From: Balanoglossus misakiensis
Taxonomy: Eukaryota > Hemichordata
Direction: 5' to 3'
NCBI GenBank assembly: GCA_040954595.2
Contig: CM082583.2
Coordinates: forward strand, 5,270,001 to 5,334,000
DNA: 64,000 nt
Shown: in pieces, positions 49,855 through 60,900 of the stretch
How positions within the stretch are numbered: the first letter of the stretch is position 1
Layout: every line of letters begins with the position of its first letter
The notes under the pieces: generated by a model
Told to the model about the DNA's origin: nothing
Databases searched by the model: none
What the model saw: only the letters and a program-made list of their open reading frames with translations
Program-made: the position numbers and the translations under genes

Positions 49855-51813
49855 ATGGCAACGGGACCACAAAATGATATTATAGACCGGCAGTCAGAAG
49901 CGTTGGCAGATAAACGGTGCGGCGGAATGATCTCGCCGACGTCGACAGAGGGAATGGAATCGAAATCCTCCCTTCCCGCAGAAAGTTCGTGCGTGTCAGA
50001 TGGCTCCCCTGTCGATGCTTCGCGTTCAACAGAGAGGCCCATGTCAGGCTTTGCGTCAAGTGCAACCGAACAGCCGAATTCTTCGGCTGACCGCAGCAAG
50101 ACTCGGCCCCCAAGTGGTGAGAAGTTGACGTCACCTGCGGGTGACACATGGCCTCTCGGAGAAACGACGACGACTCGCCGACAAGAAGGAGCAGCTGCCG
50201 CCGTCGCCGGGATGAACAGCTGTCGTCAGAGTCCGCTTCCTTCTGCGAGCGCGGCAACCACCAATGACAACGTCATCACCCCAGAGCCGGATCTCACCTT
50301 CAGTGACGCCATGGTGATGCCGAGAGAAGGTCCCTGGTACCCGCCCGACGTCACCGTAGTGGTCCAGTCGGAGAAGTATGAAATCCACCGGTCGCTGCTG
50401 ATCGAAAAGTGCGACTTCTTTCGCGCGATGTTCACGTCGGGAATGCGGGAAACCTGGGAGGGGGAAGTGGTTTTGAATGAAGTGAGCGTGTCCGCGTTCC
50501 GCGTCATCCTCGGCTACCTGTACACCAACGCCATTCTGCTCACGGAGGACAATTTCCAGGAGGTACTCAACACTGCCATGTACCTCCAGATGAAGTTTAC
50601 GTTCGAGCCGGAGAGCCTGTACCCGATCATCAACAAAAACAACTTCAGGTATTTCATGGAGTTTGCAGAGAGCAACGGCCTGGCGGTCGTCACAAACTGC
50701 GTGGAGTTGTTCGTGAGCGACAGCTACCTGGAGTTGTTGGAGTCGGGCTGTCTCAAAGACGTCCCGGAAAGATTCTTGGAAAACGTCATTCAGTGTCGTT
50801 GCAAGGGCAAACAGGTAATCGTCGCCATCGTCGACGACATTCGCAGCGGCGCCAGCACCTTTTATTATCTCGATTCAGACGAAGAACGCTGGAAGTTCCT
50901 GACCACGGTGCCGATGAACATTCGCGGCGGGGGAGTCGCGGTTCTCGATAACTACGTGTACGTGACCGGTCGGTCGGGCGCAAGGCGGGCGCAGGACAAA
51001 GCCTACCGGTATAACCCGCACATCGACGAGTGGAAAGAAATCGCTCCCCCGACGCAGGAACGCGACATCATCAGACTCGTTGCCCTGAGAGACTGTCTAT
51101 ACGCGGTGGGCGTTGGAGGCATGTGCCACAACAACCCGAATATAATGTACACCATGGAGTGCGACAATTCCATAGAGCAGTACAACCCGCTAACGAACAC
51201 CTGGACGAGGAAGACACCTCTGCCGAGGCGCCTCTGCTGGTTGACCGCGACCGCTCACGCCGATTTGATATTCGTTCACGGCAAAACCTACGACGTGCAG
51301 TTTGACGTCAGCATCGGCACGAACTTCTACTACGACCCGCGAGCGGACGCGTGGCACGAATGGGAACTGGGCGCCTTTCTCTTCTCCCGGGCCTACTCGC
51401 CTTACCAGTACCAGCTGTCCATGCTGTCGGACGGGGACAATTTCTACTTCGTCGGCTGCAAAGATAAGCACATCGACGAAATACGGCAGTACGATTTCGA
51501 GTCGGGCCGGCAGACGGTGAAGTTGTCGTCGGCAGCCCCCGGGCCGAAGAGAGAGTCTGGCGTGTTCGCAGCCTGCGGCAACAAGATCTACGTCATCCAT
51601 TCTCGCTCGGAAACCGAGTACTTCATCGCCGATCAACAGAAGTGGGAAATCATTCCCTGTTCGGCGCTTCGTCACCATGGTGCCAGGGAGTATCCGCATT
51701 CGTCGTTCGTGTTTCATCGGCCGAGGCGGGTGCGTCACATAGCAACCAATGTTAAGCCCACAGAAACAGCACAGAAGAAGAGTCCCATGGTTAATCAAGT
51801 CAAAGAGCGCTAA
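49855..51813 (+). CDS. BTB-Kelch protein, single exon
   Basis: 652 aa, intronless coding region. The start at 49855 is the first Met after the acceptor at 49784. A Ser/Thr-rich, probably disordered N-terminus occupies residues 1-160. The BTB/POZ domain follows (about 165-270; YEIHRSLLIEKCDFFRAMF, ILGYLYTNAI), then a BACK-like helical region (about 275-325) and a Kelch beta-propeller (about 335-600) with weakly conserved blades (DNYVYVTGR, YNPHIDEWKEIAPP, YNPLTNTWTRKTPLP, YDPRADAWHEW). Proteins of this architecture are usually Cullin-3 adaptors, with the propeller binding the substrate; that role is inferred from the family. The Kelch double-glycine signature is partly lost in several blades. 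GC content is clearly higher than in the flanks. I cannot assign an orthologue number. Confidence 0.93.
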   Translation: MATGPQNDIIDRQSEALADKRCGGMISPTSTEGMESKSSLPAESSCVSDGSPVDASRSTERPMSGFASSATEQPNSSADRSKTRPPSGEKLTSPAGDTWPLGETTTTRRQEGAAAAVAGMNSCRQSPLPSASAATTNDNVITPEPDLTFSDAMVMPREGPWYPPDVTVVVQSEKYEIHRSLLIEKCDFFRAMFTSGMRETWEGEVVLNEVSVSAFRVILGYLYTNAILLTEDNFQEVLNTAMYLQMKFTFEPESLYPIINKNNFRYFMEFAESNGLAVVTNCVELFVSDSYLELLESGCLKDVPERFLENVIQCRCKGKQVIVAIVDDIRSGASTFYYLDSDEERWKFLTTVPMNIRGGGVAVLDNYVYVTGRSGARRAQDKAYRYNPHIDEWKEIAPPTQERDIIRLVALRDCLYAVGVGGMCHNNPNIMYTMECDNSIEQYNPLTNTWTRKTPLPRRLCWLTATAHADLIFVHGKTYDVQFDVSIGTNFYYDPRADAWHEWELGAFLFSRAYSPYQYQLSMLSDGDNFYFVGCKDKHIDEIRQYDFESGRQTVKLSSAAPGPKRESGVFAACGNKIYVIHSRSETEYFIADQQKWEIIPCSALRHHGAREYPHSSFVFHRPRRVRHIATNVKPTETAQKKSPMVNQVKER

Positions 51814-54800
51814 ACCGAAGAAGGAAAACAAATTTAAATCGCGACATGCTCATGTTTTAAAGCTGTGTGAATATACTAGTAGGCGATTTCCTTCAGAAAT
51901 AACACACCTAAAATGTGGAACATTTTATATTGAATTTTAGTCGATAACAAGTATGACATCACCAAATCTTGTGAGAGAAGTGAAGAATTGTCACTTTTCT
52001 TGGCAGTCTCTTGTAGTGTATCTTCTAAATATCTCCTGGCTTTTGTATTTCATTTTGTCTATCACATGCGCCCAACAAATGCAGACAGATATAGACTGCG
52101 TACTGAGCTTTATGCAGACGTCGATTCAAGCTTATCCAAAATGAAACTGACGCCAACTACTTGATGGTTATGTTTTGCCTCTTTTTGTCATTTTCTTGGG
52201 AGGAATCATTTTATCAAGACAATCTTTCCCAACAACGATATGTTTATCTAACCTTCAAGCTTTCAATTTACAGAATGCTAGCATTTGTTCACTGCCGAAG
52301 TATACTGTTTTATATATGTACATTTGACATTTTGTATAGTCGCTATCTTTTTGACGGCTGCACCTTAAATGGCATTTTCCGCAAAATATTTGACTTTTTA
52401 ATTTTTTTTTTTTTTACGTTCATAGTAAACAACGGAAATGTCTCTGAAATATTAAGACGGATCGTACAACATTATACAACAAATTAACAAGGATGAAATG
52501 AACACATCCAAAATAGATGCACCACTATAGGCTATATAAGGAAACTGGAATGAATGAATGAATGAATGAATGAATGAATGAATGAATGAATGAATGAATG
52601 AATGAATGAATGAATGAATGGATGAGCGAATGAATGAACGAACACATGAATGAATGGAACCTCTATATTTAGAGATTGTTATTGACCAATTCCTGTATAA
52701 AGCAGTAATTTGTAAATATACCTACCCAATCCAAGGTGGATAGCTGTATGGCGTGGAGTGATTGATTTGTTATTGCAAATTACCCACTACGATTCTAATG
52801 AGAACAATGTGTTACACGTCAAGTGAAAGTTTGAAAAAAAAATTGACAACAGGCATGCACTTTGAAATGTTTTGGAAGTAAGGAACCAAAATGCGTCTTA
52901 CCATCCTGACCTCTACCCAAGACCCAGCGGTTCATCTCTTAGAAGTTGTATCCATTGAAGTCACTAACCTCATTTTCTGAAGGTAAACCGCATTTTCGGA
53001 TGATTAATGACGACGTACCCAACCACAGTAGCATGCATTCAAGAAGCACTTCGCCTCAATGGAGCTTCGTTTCTCGGGTACAATGGACCCAGGGGTGTAA
53101 AAAATGTACTGCTTTTGTGACGTGGATATGTGGGCGAGCAGGCGTGGGCCGCTGTGTCCCGAAACTGCTGTGGGTGACGTGAGAAAGCAAACGGAATGCC
53201 GCGAGCCATCCTGCGGTACACCGCCGGTATGTGGTAATATCTGCACGTGGGTCGAGGCAAATGCCTCTCGTGTACATTGCACTCTGTCAATTTTTTGGCC
53301 AATGGTCACTTTGATGTCTTGCGTCTCCGTCACAAAAAGCACAGAAGTGAAAAAGGGCATACATATACCCTGGAGCATGTGGAGCGAGAGTAAGAAATAC
53401 AAAACGTGTCGTGCATATTGAATGATAACGTCGGATGTGGTTGTAAGCATACAATAGCTCAATTGATATGAATTCCACACCCAGTGTCTCGACCGTCCAA
53501 TTATTGGCCTAAAATATTTGGGACAAGCCCACATGCGAGCGCGCCTTGTCGCGCGAGATATTTTTAACTACAGGACAAATCATCGGTTTACACTCAAAAG
53601 AATAACAACACCGGCAATAAAACTTGAACTTTACCTATTCAGCAGAGAGGGTGAAGTAGAGAGTATTCGGAGGATTGCGCGCGTGTACATGAAGCTGGGA
53701 ACTAAATGCATTTTCATTTTCCACCGCTGACGGCGTCCTTTCATATGCCATCCAGTGAACAGACTGCAGATTGGAAGGGGCATGTGGAAGGGGCTTTGAC
53801 CATCAACGCCTTGACATGAAATACTTCTGGTATTGAAGGGAAGCTACAAATTTCGCTAACATTTGTGTCAATCATGTGACCTGAAAAGTCGAAGGTACAG
53901 GCAAATAAAGGGAATTATTTAACTTCCATTTTGATATCTGGACATTTTTGCACTTCAACAAACCACAAACATCATTTGCAAAATTTACTATCAAGTTTGT
54001 TTTCTCTGAGTATGACATAAGCAAATGAGGTCATCCAATTAAACAACGTTCAAAGAAACATCAAAATATTTCTCTTTATTTAAATTGTTTTAAATTATAC
54101 ATTTTATTTCACTATTTTAAGGTTGTATATCACACAAAAAGACATTTTCTGATTCAGATTTGGAAGCACTCAATTACACTTTGATAGAGTGAATTGTAAA
54201 TTAAGAAATTATTGCATGGTCATTAAGAGAGGGATCATCATGAACAATGTTTACACATAACAAAGTACAAAATTTCTAAAAAAATAATTTTGACAATATT
54301 TCACACAAATTTTATTTTAACACAAAAGATGAAATGGGAAAATTATGATGCGTGACACAAAACGATTGACAATTGTAGCGATAGCTACTGACACTCCCGG
54401 AAAGCTCTGCAAGAAACAAACTTATACTTCAACGACTCTTGTTTCATGAGACCATCACTCTGTCGCAGCTTTACATGTTTCAGTTGTAGTAGACATCGAT
54501 CATTACGCAAGTTCATTTCTACGCGAAAAAAAAAAAAAAATGGTGCAATGGCGTATTCATATATTACTCCGGCAGTTTTTCAGGAAGGCAGTATAAATAT
54601 TTCTCTTCATTTGAGTTAGAATTAATTTTTTTTCTGGAAAAACCCCAACCTGGTATCTATAAATAATATGACAATAACAAGGCAAGGAAACATAACAATA
54701 CAATTTTTTTTACTTTGTTTGCATTACAATGACTTAATGAACAGACATGGTGGGAAGGAACCAAAGAATATCACATCCTGTACATGGGAGCTGATAACTT

Positions 54801-54923
54801 ACACATCTTGAACATGGGAGCTGACCAGACAAGTTACAAGTTTTTAATTTACAGAAGTAATGAATATCTTAAGTAGGAAAAATAAAATTCTGGAGGGATT
54901 TAATCTTGTCGTTTTATTTTATT
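51814..54923. other. Gene-poor intergenic stretch, 3.1 kb
   Basis: AT-rich. It contains the GAAT microsatellite and several chance ORFs, the longest on the minus strand at 53004-53534 with no recognisable feature and opposing open frames on the other strand. Between the 3' ends of two convergent genes. Confidence 0.5.
52548..52657. repeat. (GAAT)n tetranucleotide microsatellite
   Basis: Roughly 18 perfect units to about 52619, followed by degenerate copies (GATG, GAGC, GAAC variants). Intergenic. Confidence 0.95.
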
Positions 54924-57900
54924 TTATTTCCCTCGTCTGGTTATGGCTTCCCTTATCTGTTTATCTAACTCTGTGATGATTCGGTCGTGGTGCGTGTAGA
55001 CCCCCGTTCGAAGTAGAGTGTCTCTTTCTTCAATGAGTCTGGCAACGTGGTCGTCGACGCTCGAATCGAGATCAGGTTCATTCCACTGCGCGCGCTGTCC
55101 CTCGCTGCCTGCCGCTTCTTGGGGCGATCCCTGTTTCTGTTGTTGCAATTCCTGCTGAAACCTGGGCGAGGGAAAGGTGAAAGAGATGTTTCCTGTTAAA
55201 CGCGAGTTTGTACGTTAAAAATCTTGAGGTGACACACAGATGTTCAGCGATAAATGACAGAAACAGCAATGTGATACACTGTCAGATGTACAACTCACTC
55301 AAGTAGAGTTTATTGCTTAAGGGCACTGCCATCGTTTTAATGACAGCCCAAACGTTTTGAGGTGCAGTGTTGAGGACGCTGTTAAACTTTGTACAGCGCC
55401 TTGCAAGATCTATATCATGGATTACTGCATCCATGTATGCATCTGTTGCACACCTGTAAAAAGGCTGTTTGAAGAGTGAATTGACAAGGAGATGACCAGT
55501 CAAAATCAACCTGACGACACTGCTGCACACTGCCTGTTGCTATGACGTTGCCATGTCAACACTGACACAGCTTGTGTTGCTTCTATTCTATAATTTATGG
55601 ACAGAGAGTAAGATTGCGGGAAAGGCAATTTCAAGTTGTGTTCCAACGGGCTTGAATGTCTAAGAATCAAAACCAATTTCCTCACTTGTTCAGTTCTCCT
55701 TTGATATCTTCCAGTTCCTTCTTCTCCGACTTGACCACCTCCTTCTCCTCGGCCGCCAGGTACCTGAGCCTCATGTGCTCCAGCTCCTGCTGTTGTCTCT
55801 TCAGTCGGGCCCTGGCTTCGTTCTGCTCTTTCTGCTTGAGTCTGGCCAGCTCCTTCAGAGCCCTGCCCCACTGCTGCTTGTAGTGGATTTTGGATTTGGT
55901 GACCGAGTCCAGCTTCCGTTCCAGTTCCACCTTGAAACAGGGAGGGGGGGGGGGGGGGGGGGGGGGGAAGACAGAGGTGAAATTCAAAACTGAAGCTGAA
56001 TCTGAAGTGGACTCCAAATCAGGAGCTGCAACTTTGATCCAACAATGTATTCAATGACTTGTTGCTAGTATTATATTGAAGGTGTTACTGGTATCTATTA
56101 TTCTGAAGAAAGAAACTATGTGGTGATGTAGTGATGGCTTGGCCGATACAGGAGGATGAGAAATCTTCTGCTGCAGGGGCTCACAGTTCCCTATCTGGCC
56201 TGTAATACTAAACATGCTGCCTGCAAGGAAATCACTGCATACCAGTAACACTACTGCACCAAGCATGCCGTTTAACACTTAACACTTCTCAATGTACAGA
56301 TCGCGACATTTGAGAAAATCCGCCCGCCTGCGCAAACTGACCTTTTCCAGCGTCAGCAGATTGATCTCCGATTGCAGCCTCACTTCGGGCTTGGTGTTGA
56401 TCTGCTCCCTGTACACCTGAAACTCCTTCTCCTTGTCTTCCAGTTTCTTCTCCGCGGCCGCCTGCTGCTCCTGCAGTCGCTGCTTCTGTTCCTCCACGTC
56501 CTTGACCTTGGATCTGTCGGAGGGGAGGGAGAGGGTCAGATGGGATTTGTGTCAGAGAGGGTGTCACAAAAGATGAGGTCGAGGATCAGATTTGATACAA
56601 TTTGGTGATTTCTGTCATTTCACTTTCTGATTGCTTACACGAAACTTACTGAGCATGATGATTATGATACAGGGGATATAAATGCAAACTCAAAACCAGG
56701 AGTAAATAGCATGGACAGCATTCAGCCCTCCCAGATACACATATCAAATCTGCTGGCATTACGAAAATCACGTTACCTTTCCAACTCGATTTGATGAAGG
56801 CAATCTTCATTCATCCTGTGCAAAGCGTCCTTCAACTCTGACAGCTTTCTCTCGTAATCTCTCTGTAAGTCCGTCCGGAGTCTCATCACCTCCGCCTCGT
56901 TGGCGGCCAGCTGTCGTTCTCTCTTCTCCACGTCGGCGATGGCCAGTCTCAGCTGTTCTTCAAGCCTGGTGTACTCGTCCACCTGTCACGGTTTAGAGAG
57001 GGAGAGTCAAAGTAGGAAATTGATGCCAAGTAATTAATCAAACAGATGGCAGACGCTTGTCCCATCCCTTGACTTCTCAAAAGAAACAAAAAGCCTGCTA
57101 AGCAGTTTTTCACCCCGTATTTCCTGATGCAATATACAATATAGACTCAAAATTTAAATACAATGTATTAACTTCACCATTTTGGGTACAGTGAACCAGA
57201 CCTCACCTTCTTGCGGACAAGATGCTCCCTTTCCTTGTCTCTCCTTTTCCATTCTTCCGCCAGAGCTTTCATGTGCTGAACTTCCTTCTCCTTCATCTAA
57301 GACAAAAACAAAAGATCAGACCTGTAAATCACTGATGTCATAATATTTTCACTGACTGACTGACAGTATGCCTTCCAACAAACATAACTTTTAAAAGGTT
57401 TGAGTCAATTTGACGATTTCTACAAAAATTTCTGCGAGTCAGCCCTATACCTTTGCATGCAGTGTGAATAATTTTCTTGAGTCACCAGTGAGTTTGTTGA
57501 GTCAGTGGCGCGTCATATGAACTTAGCGGGCACACTGCTAATTCAAGACTGATTGGGCACTTCTTATTACCTGCTGAGACTCATATCTATGGCTCTGCAT
57601 GAATGCTAGCACTAATTATCCTCTAAGTTTCATGGCTGGTTGCATCTACATCCGAGGTACAGGGTCTTACCTGATGTTCGTACATCTCTTCCTGGGCTTC
57701 TTTCCACATTTCCAGTTCCATAGCCGCTTTGTATTCCAGGGTTTCCCGGGCGTCTTTCTCAGCGGGAGCTTCTGCCTGGGGTTTCTGCTCTATGGTAGTA
57801 CTCTGTGTAATTAGAGGAATGAGTATAATAAACATCATGGAGAGAATCAGTTCTGTAGTTTTTTATCATTTGTCATACATTGAACGCTGTAGAAATCAGG

Positions 57901-60900
57901 ACTGGATACTGTTAGGAATCTACTTCTCTGTTGGGGGCCAAACAAGTCAGATATATTGTTTTCACATGCAATATAAGAATGAATTATAGGGGATATGTGT
58001 TACGATGTAAAGCACGGCTTCTAACTGGAGCACAGTTTTAACTTTTTGTCCGACTGATGTAGATATGAAAATGCTCTTGAGAGAGACTGCCAGAGACAGA
58101 GCTCTACAGCAGACCACAAGACAGAGACAGACAGACAGGGGAGAACGAGGGTGTCAGCAATTCAACAACTATGACAAGGGACGGTACCTGTGAAGGTTCT
58201 GTGCTGACAATCACCTCCCTGGTGTTGATGGGGCCGTAGTCTTCCAAACCCAGCACAACATGCAGTTCGCACACACGCTGTTGTTTGCCGTCGGTGGATT
58301 CCGCGAGCGCTCGCTCACTGCAGATCTGTCGCCAGCCCTCAGGTGAGCCTTCAGCTTTACTCTGTCGTGTGAAATAATCAAAAGGTGGTGAATCTGTGAA
58401 GTATCTCAGTTTTCATGTCAGATACAAAGATCTGCATCATTTGAGTCTTTAAGGGCATCCAATGCAACAGTTATGAAAATTTGTGATAGCCAATGACAGG
58501 TTGCCCATTTTGAATATCCCCTGGCATTGGTCAATTGTGTCCGATTACTCTATACTGAACGCAACCCCATTGTCACCACACTGGGTTTCTTATTACTTAC
58601 AGCAACCCTAGCTTTGTCAGCATTCAATATCTTGGCCAAAGACAATCTGGCAATTCCCAGCAATACGTCCTGCGTCATCCTGTCTCGATGCCACACTTCG
58701 ATCAGCAGTGGTATTCTGATGGAACAACGAAAACACATTAGAGTCAGATTTCTTGCAACTAAGGTAACACTGTACAGACTGTCAGAGGAGAACCCTGTAC
58801 ACTACACAACCAATATACTTGGGAAATATTTGGGAAATGCCACTTACCTGAGAAACGTTTCCTTGAGTTGTTGGGGAGGCGTGGCAAAGTCAAAGGCACA
58901 GAAGGAGTGCGGCAGGAGCACTTCGGTGTGGCGCCTGACTTCGACCGGTGGGTGGGTCATTATGGGGGCTGAACTGCCAAAGAACGGGTAGGTATATCTG
59001 CAAGGGAAATTGACAACTGCGGTCAGCAAAATGTTGTGGGCTGCTGTGAGATTCCATATTCCTTGTCAGGTAAGCAATGCATGTGTGTGTTTCATTGGTG
59101 GGGAAAACTTTGAGGGACTGCATTGGTGACTCGATTGTGAGACGCACTGTAACGCATCTAGATAAAAAAAAAATTACACAACTGGAAACATATGCTTGTA
59201 CACCTTTGGCCACAGAGGTGGGCACATACTCACCAATAACCACCACCCTCAGCTCTCACTCACCCAACCACCTACCTACACACACATACACACACTCAAC
59301 CCAACATATCCCACAACACACATACACACATGTACACAGAGAGACCCACACGCCCCACCTTAAGAATATATTAGCAGCAGTCGGTGTGTCCATGTCTCTG
59401 ATACTCCTCATATCGATGGAGAAACAGAAGTGATGGGTGGCAGCGTCAATGGCTAAGACAGCCTGGGACAAGCTGGACGATGGCTCGTCTTCCTTGGGTT
59501 TGGGTCTGACCACTTCATCCCTGGCGTGGGAAGGGCCTGGTCTTACATCGTCTTTAACCTTGTCACCTGAGAACACAAAAGATGTATGGTTTAGTTTGGA
59601 AACTCATGTACAAGAAAGATAAGAAAGGGCATTGCACCACTGTGCTGGAAGGTCATTCAGAATAATGTTCTAGATGAACCAACCGCATTACAAGTAACAT
59701 GGGGGGGGGGGGGGGGTGAGCAACAAGCAACTTTACATCACGTGCACCAAATTTTATGACTGACAGCCCCTGAAAGCAAAGAGGAAAACCTACAATATGC
59801 CCACTGTAAAATCTCATGTACATCTAAAAATATCTTCACCATGTGTCTTTCCTCTTTTCTCTCTTCTATCTTCTTGAGTGAGGCTGCTGAGTTCGTCTGT
59901 CGTGGACCCCCTCTCTTCCTCAACTGGCGTGTACCCACCCATGCTGTCCGGCGGTGATGAGGCTGCCTCCTGGGGGCGCTCTAACTTCTCCGGGGGTGAG
60001 TGCACCAGTTTTGTGGGTTTCTCGGCCGGTTCTTTGGAAGGAGTGGTGGGAATGATCTCCGGTTGCTGGACTTTCTCTTCTGTTCTCTGGACTTCCTGCG
60101 TGCTTGGCGCTGCCACTTGCTGGACGTTAAAAGTAGAGACGGACAAAGACTGTTAACTTGGTTTTTGTTATGAGATTTGTACACTGGTGATTTCTGGACC
60201 GTGCTGTTATGTTATTGACGGCAGCATAACATCATCTTTTGAATTTTTTTTATGTGGAGAAATTCTTATATCTAAGACAACACTGTATTTGCACATCTGA
60301 ACAACATAACCTGTAAAGTGTCCAATCTCGAGTGAAGTTCCACCACATTCTAGTGACAGTGCATTGGTTCTCTGATCAATTTAGTAAAAGCAATATTCAT
60401 GTCTCACCGAAGGGACGCTGAAAGAAACTTCTTCTCTTCTCAGAGCGACCGATGTCCCGACCACTGGGGCCAGGTCGACTGGAATTGGTGGCAACTGTTG
60501 CTGTGTCCTGGTTGGTGGAATTAAACGGAAAGCGCCCTCTAGTGCCACAGGTTGACTATCCAGCTGATGCACATTCTCCTTCTTCAGTAAGCCGGTCAGG
60601 GAGATGTCAGCACTGCCCAGAGACTTGTCCCCACAGCAGAGGTGAACCTGGTTAAAGAAATTGACCTCACCGATGAAATCACTTGGAAGATGGCAAGATA
60701 CAGTAACTGTAAAACGGGTTATTTTTGCGACATCAGAAGAAGCAACTTTTACGCGAGGAATAATTTTCGCGTTCTCATATTTCACAAACTGCATCGTTAT
60801 CTCCGAAAACATTTTACGGGACTTTTTATTTTCACGTTTTTTTGGCTGTTGCGTATTTCACGAAAATTTATTGCTCGCTAAAATAGCCTGTTTTACAGTA

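Noticed and set aside
50131-51831. Several long minus-strand frames under the BTB-Kelch gene
   Set aside because: Shadows of a GC-rich coding exon on the opposite strand.
52161-52487. 108-aa hydrophobic frame
   Set aside because: Phe/Leu-rich because of AT- and T-rich sequence; no conserved feature.
53004-53534. 176-aa open frame on the minus strand
   Set aside because: No domain, no signal peptide, overlapping open frames on the other strand, and no splice partners; treated as chance.
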